From positions 64,306,984 through 64,370,983 of the forward strand of contig NC_133933.1 of the NCBI RefSeq assembly GCF_031877795.1: DNA of 64,000 nucleotides. Direction: 5' to 3'. The notes under the pieces were generated by a model. That model searched no databases. It had not been told where the DNA came from and saw only the letters and a program-made list of their open reading frames with translations. This document shows, in pieces, positions 62,450 through 64,000 of the stretch (position 1 is the stretch's first letter; every line of letters starts with the position of its first letter). Made by a program: the position numbers and the translations under genes. This DNA comes from Strix aluco (Eukaryota; Chordata; Aves; Strigiformes; Strigidae).

Positions 62450-64000
62450 AAGTGTCAGTCATTCTGCACTACTGTCTCTCTACTGGCTTTATACTGTTTG
62501 AGGTGTATTGATGCTGGAAGATGCAATACATTTGGCAGGAGCAGAATGGTTGAAGAACACCAATTCTTTTCTCTGCTATAACGTTTTTATTTCTCATGAG
62601 TTACACAGCCATTGTTGCTGTGCTGTTCTCTGTAATGTGTCTGATTGTGCCAGTGGGAACAGAAAAGCCCATCCTGTCTACAGCCACATGTATACCATGG
62701 AAGTCCCTTAACTTGTTTGTGTAAGCAAAGTGAGCTATGGGTAATATGTTCATCCTACAGGAAAGGAGAAGAGAAGGATAATCATAGGCCATGGTTGACT
62801 GAGAAGTCAGGTGACTGACACTTTTCATCAAAACAAGGGCTTACCTCCTCAGCAGCCAATAATCATGTCCTCGCTTTTGAAATAGATTAAAATATCATCC
62901 GTCTTTGGGGCTAATTCAAGCTAAGCATTCAGGTTCTTTTATTAGTCAGTCTTCAGAGGCTGTAGTTGAAACACCTGAACAATCTAAACTCTGTCTTCTG
63001 TAGAAACACAAAATGATGATGAATGTGTGTCCACCATGGCGCTCGTAGATCAAACCACTTTTTACAGTTGTGTTACATCTTCCATTCCTATGATTTTCCT
63101 CCTGCTGTGATTTTGGATTTGAATTGCAATTGTGTCTGTTTCCTTTGGGTTTATTTTCAGTTTAACGAGGACCCTGAATTTTATTTGTTAAGGTATAATT
63201 TGGATAATTACAGCCGGTCTGTTATTTTATCCTATGATATATATGCTGGTATGTACACTCAAGGATTGCTTTTTCATGTACCTCTTCAGGAGGGAGGGAA
63301 TTTTCTTTTAAGAAAGAAGTATTGTATGTGACTACTGAATAAACATCCCAAGGAGAATGTTGCTGCAGGATACACTGTTGATGAGAACATCTGTCATATT
63401 CCCATTAAATCTTTCTGTTTAATTTTTTAACCAGATACCATGGTCTTGCACCAGTTCTAAGATACACAGAGCACCTGGAGCAGGCCAATAAGCAATACCA
63501 GCTGTCCGTTTTGCTATTTACCCTCTGTATTTCCTGGCTTTTCAACCACCCACTGTTGAGTCAACATCATCTCTGCAAAAGGATCTGCAAATTGCATTCT
63601 CCAGGTTTCCTAGTGGCAGACACAGCTTCAGCTGAGATTAGTTCCTGGCTTCTTTCCCCTCTTATGCAGAAGCATAGGAAAAGTCTTTAAGAATCCATTT
63701 TTAACCTATTTGAATCAAGATGCTGCTTAAAGGATTTATTTTGCACTGTCCAATAAAGGAGCTGTGAACAAAAAGGAAGCACTCTCAGTTTAAGGCAGTT
63801 ATGTTTGCCCTCTCAGAAATGACCATTCCTTCTTTTACTTGCTAAAGTCAATCCACGAATTAACAATGAAGCTCTTTTTAGCACCTGTACATTGTCCTGT
63901 TTTCTGTGTTAAACCTCTCTTCTTTCACTGTTGGCTTCTATTTTTCGTATTTAAATGATGTATATCAAAGTGACTGTTGATTATTTTTTTTTGCTATGCC
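62450..64000. other. RSPH3 intron or downstream sequence, no exon found
   Basis: Short open frames only. I searched by eye for the next RSPH3 exon, which must continue from phase 1 with an LIREVVEKR-like block, and did not find it. The strong acceptor near 63160 ('tttattttcag') leads straight to an in-frame stop in that phase. AATAAA signals near 63340 and 63750 could be chance. Confidence 0.4.

Noticed and set aside
63161-63331. Strong acceptor and open stretch as the next RSPH3 exon
   Set aside because: In the phase required by the previous donor it meets a stop codon immediately, and the protein does not resemble the RSPH3 C-terminus.

Overview
The window is nuclear vertebrate DNA, almost certainly from a bird. 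The evidence is CR1 LINE 3' ends with the typical (ATTCTATG)n tail, a bird-type endogenous retrovirus LTR, sparse interspersed repeats, GT-AG introns, and two neighbouring genes that are also adjacent in mammals. The LTR resembles a family I know mainly from neoavian birds, but I cannot fix the species. There are no operons, CRISPR arrays or other prokaryotic features.

Layout. Positions 1 to about 34,100 are gene-poor. They hold an ancient MIR-like SINE (about 1395), a short CR1 tail (about 2465), a GC-richer block (3.4-5.7 kb), a partial duplicate of a TAGAP exon plus its following intron (5725-6106), a longer CR1 3' fragment (17796-18462), a weaker MIR-like match (about 26285), and one speculative minus-strand membrane-protein exon (28127-28420). 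TAGAP, a Rho GTPase-activating protein of lymphocytes, lies on the + strand. It has a TATA-type promoter near 34260, nine coding exons from 34898 to 42414 that join without a frame break into 694 residues, and a 3' UTR ending near 43460. A CR1 fragment sits in one TAGAP intron. An intergenic stretch of about 11.6 kb with two old CR1 fragments follows.

RSPH3, the radial spoke protein 3 gene of motile cilia, starts in a CpG island at about 54.8-55.6 kb on the + strand. Its core promoter carries an RFX-type X-box and an NRF1 palindrome directly before the ATG. Seven coding exons (55189-61575) lie in the window. The 3' end was not found and is probably outside. A solo LTR lies antisense in the last visible intron.

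The two genes are functionally unrelated (immune signalling and cilia). Their head-to-tail arrangement matches, from memory, the mammalian TAGAP-RSPH3 order. I saw no new multi-gene system. The most unusual signals are the TAGAP exon-intron duplicate, whose intron part (about 97-98% identical) is better preserved than its exon part (about 82%), the possible orphan transmembrane exon at 28 kb, and conserved linear motifs in the TAGAP tail.
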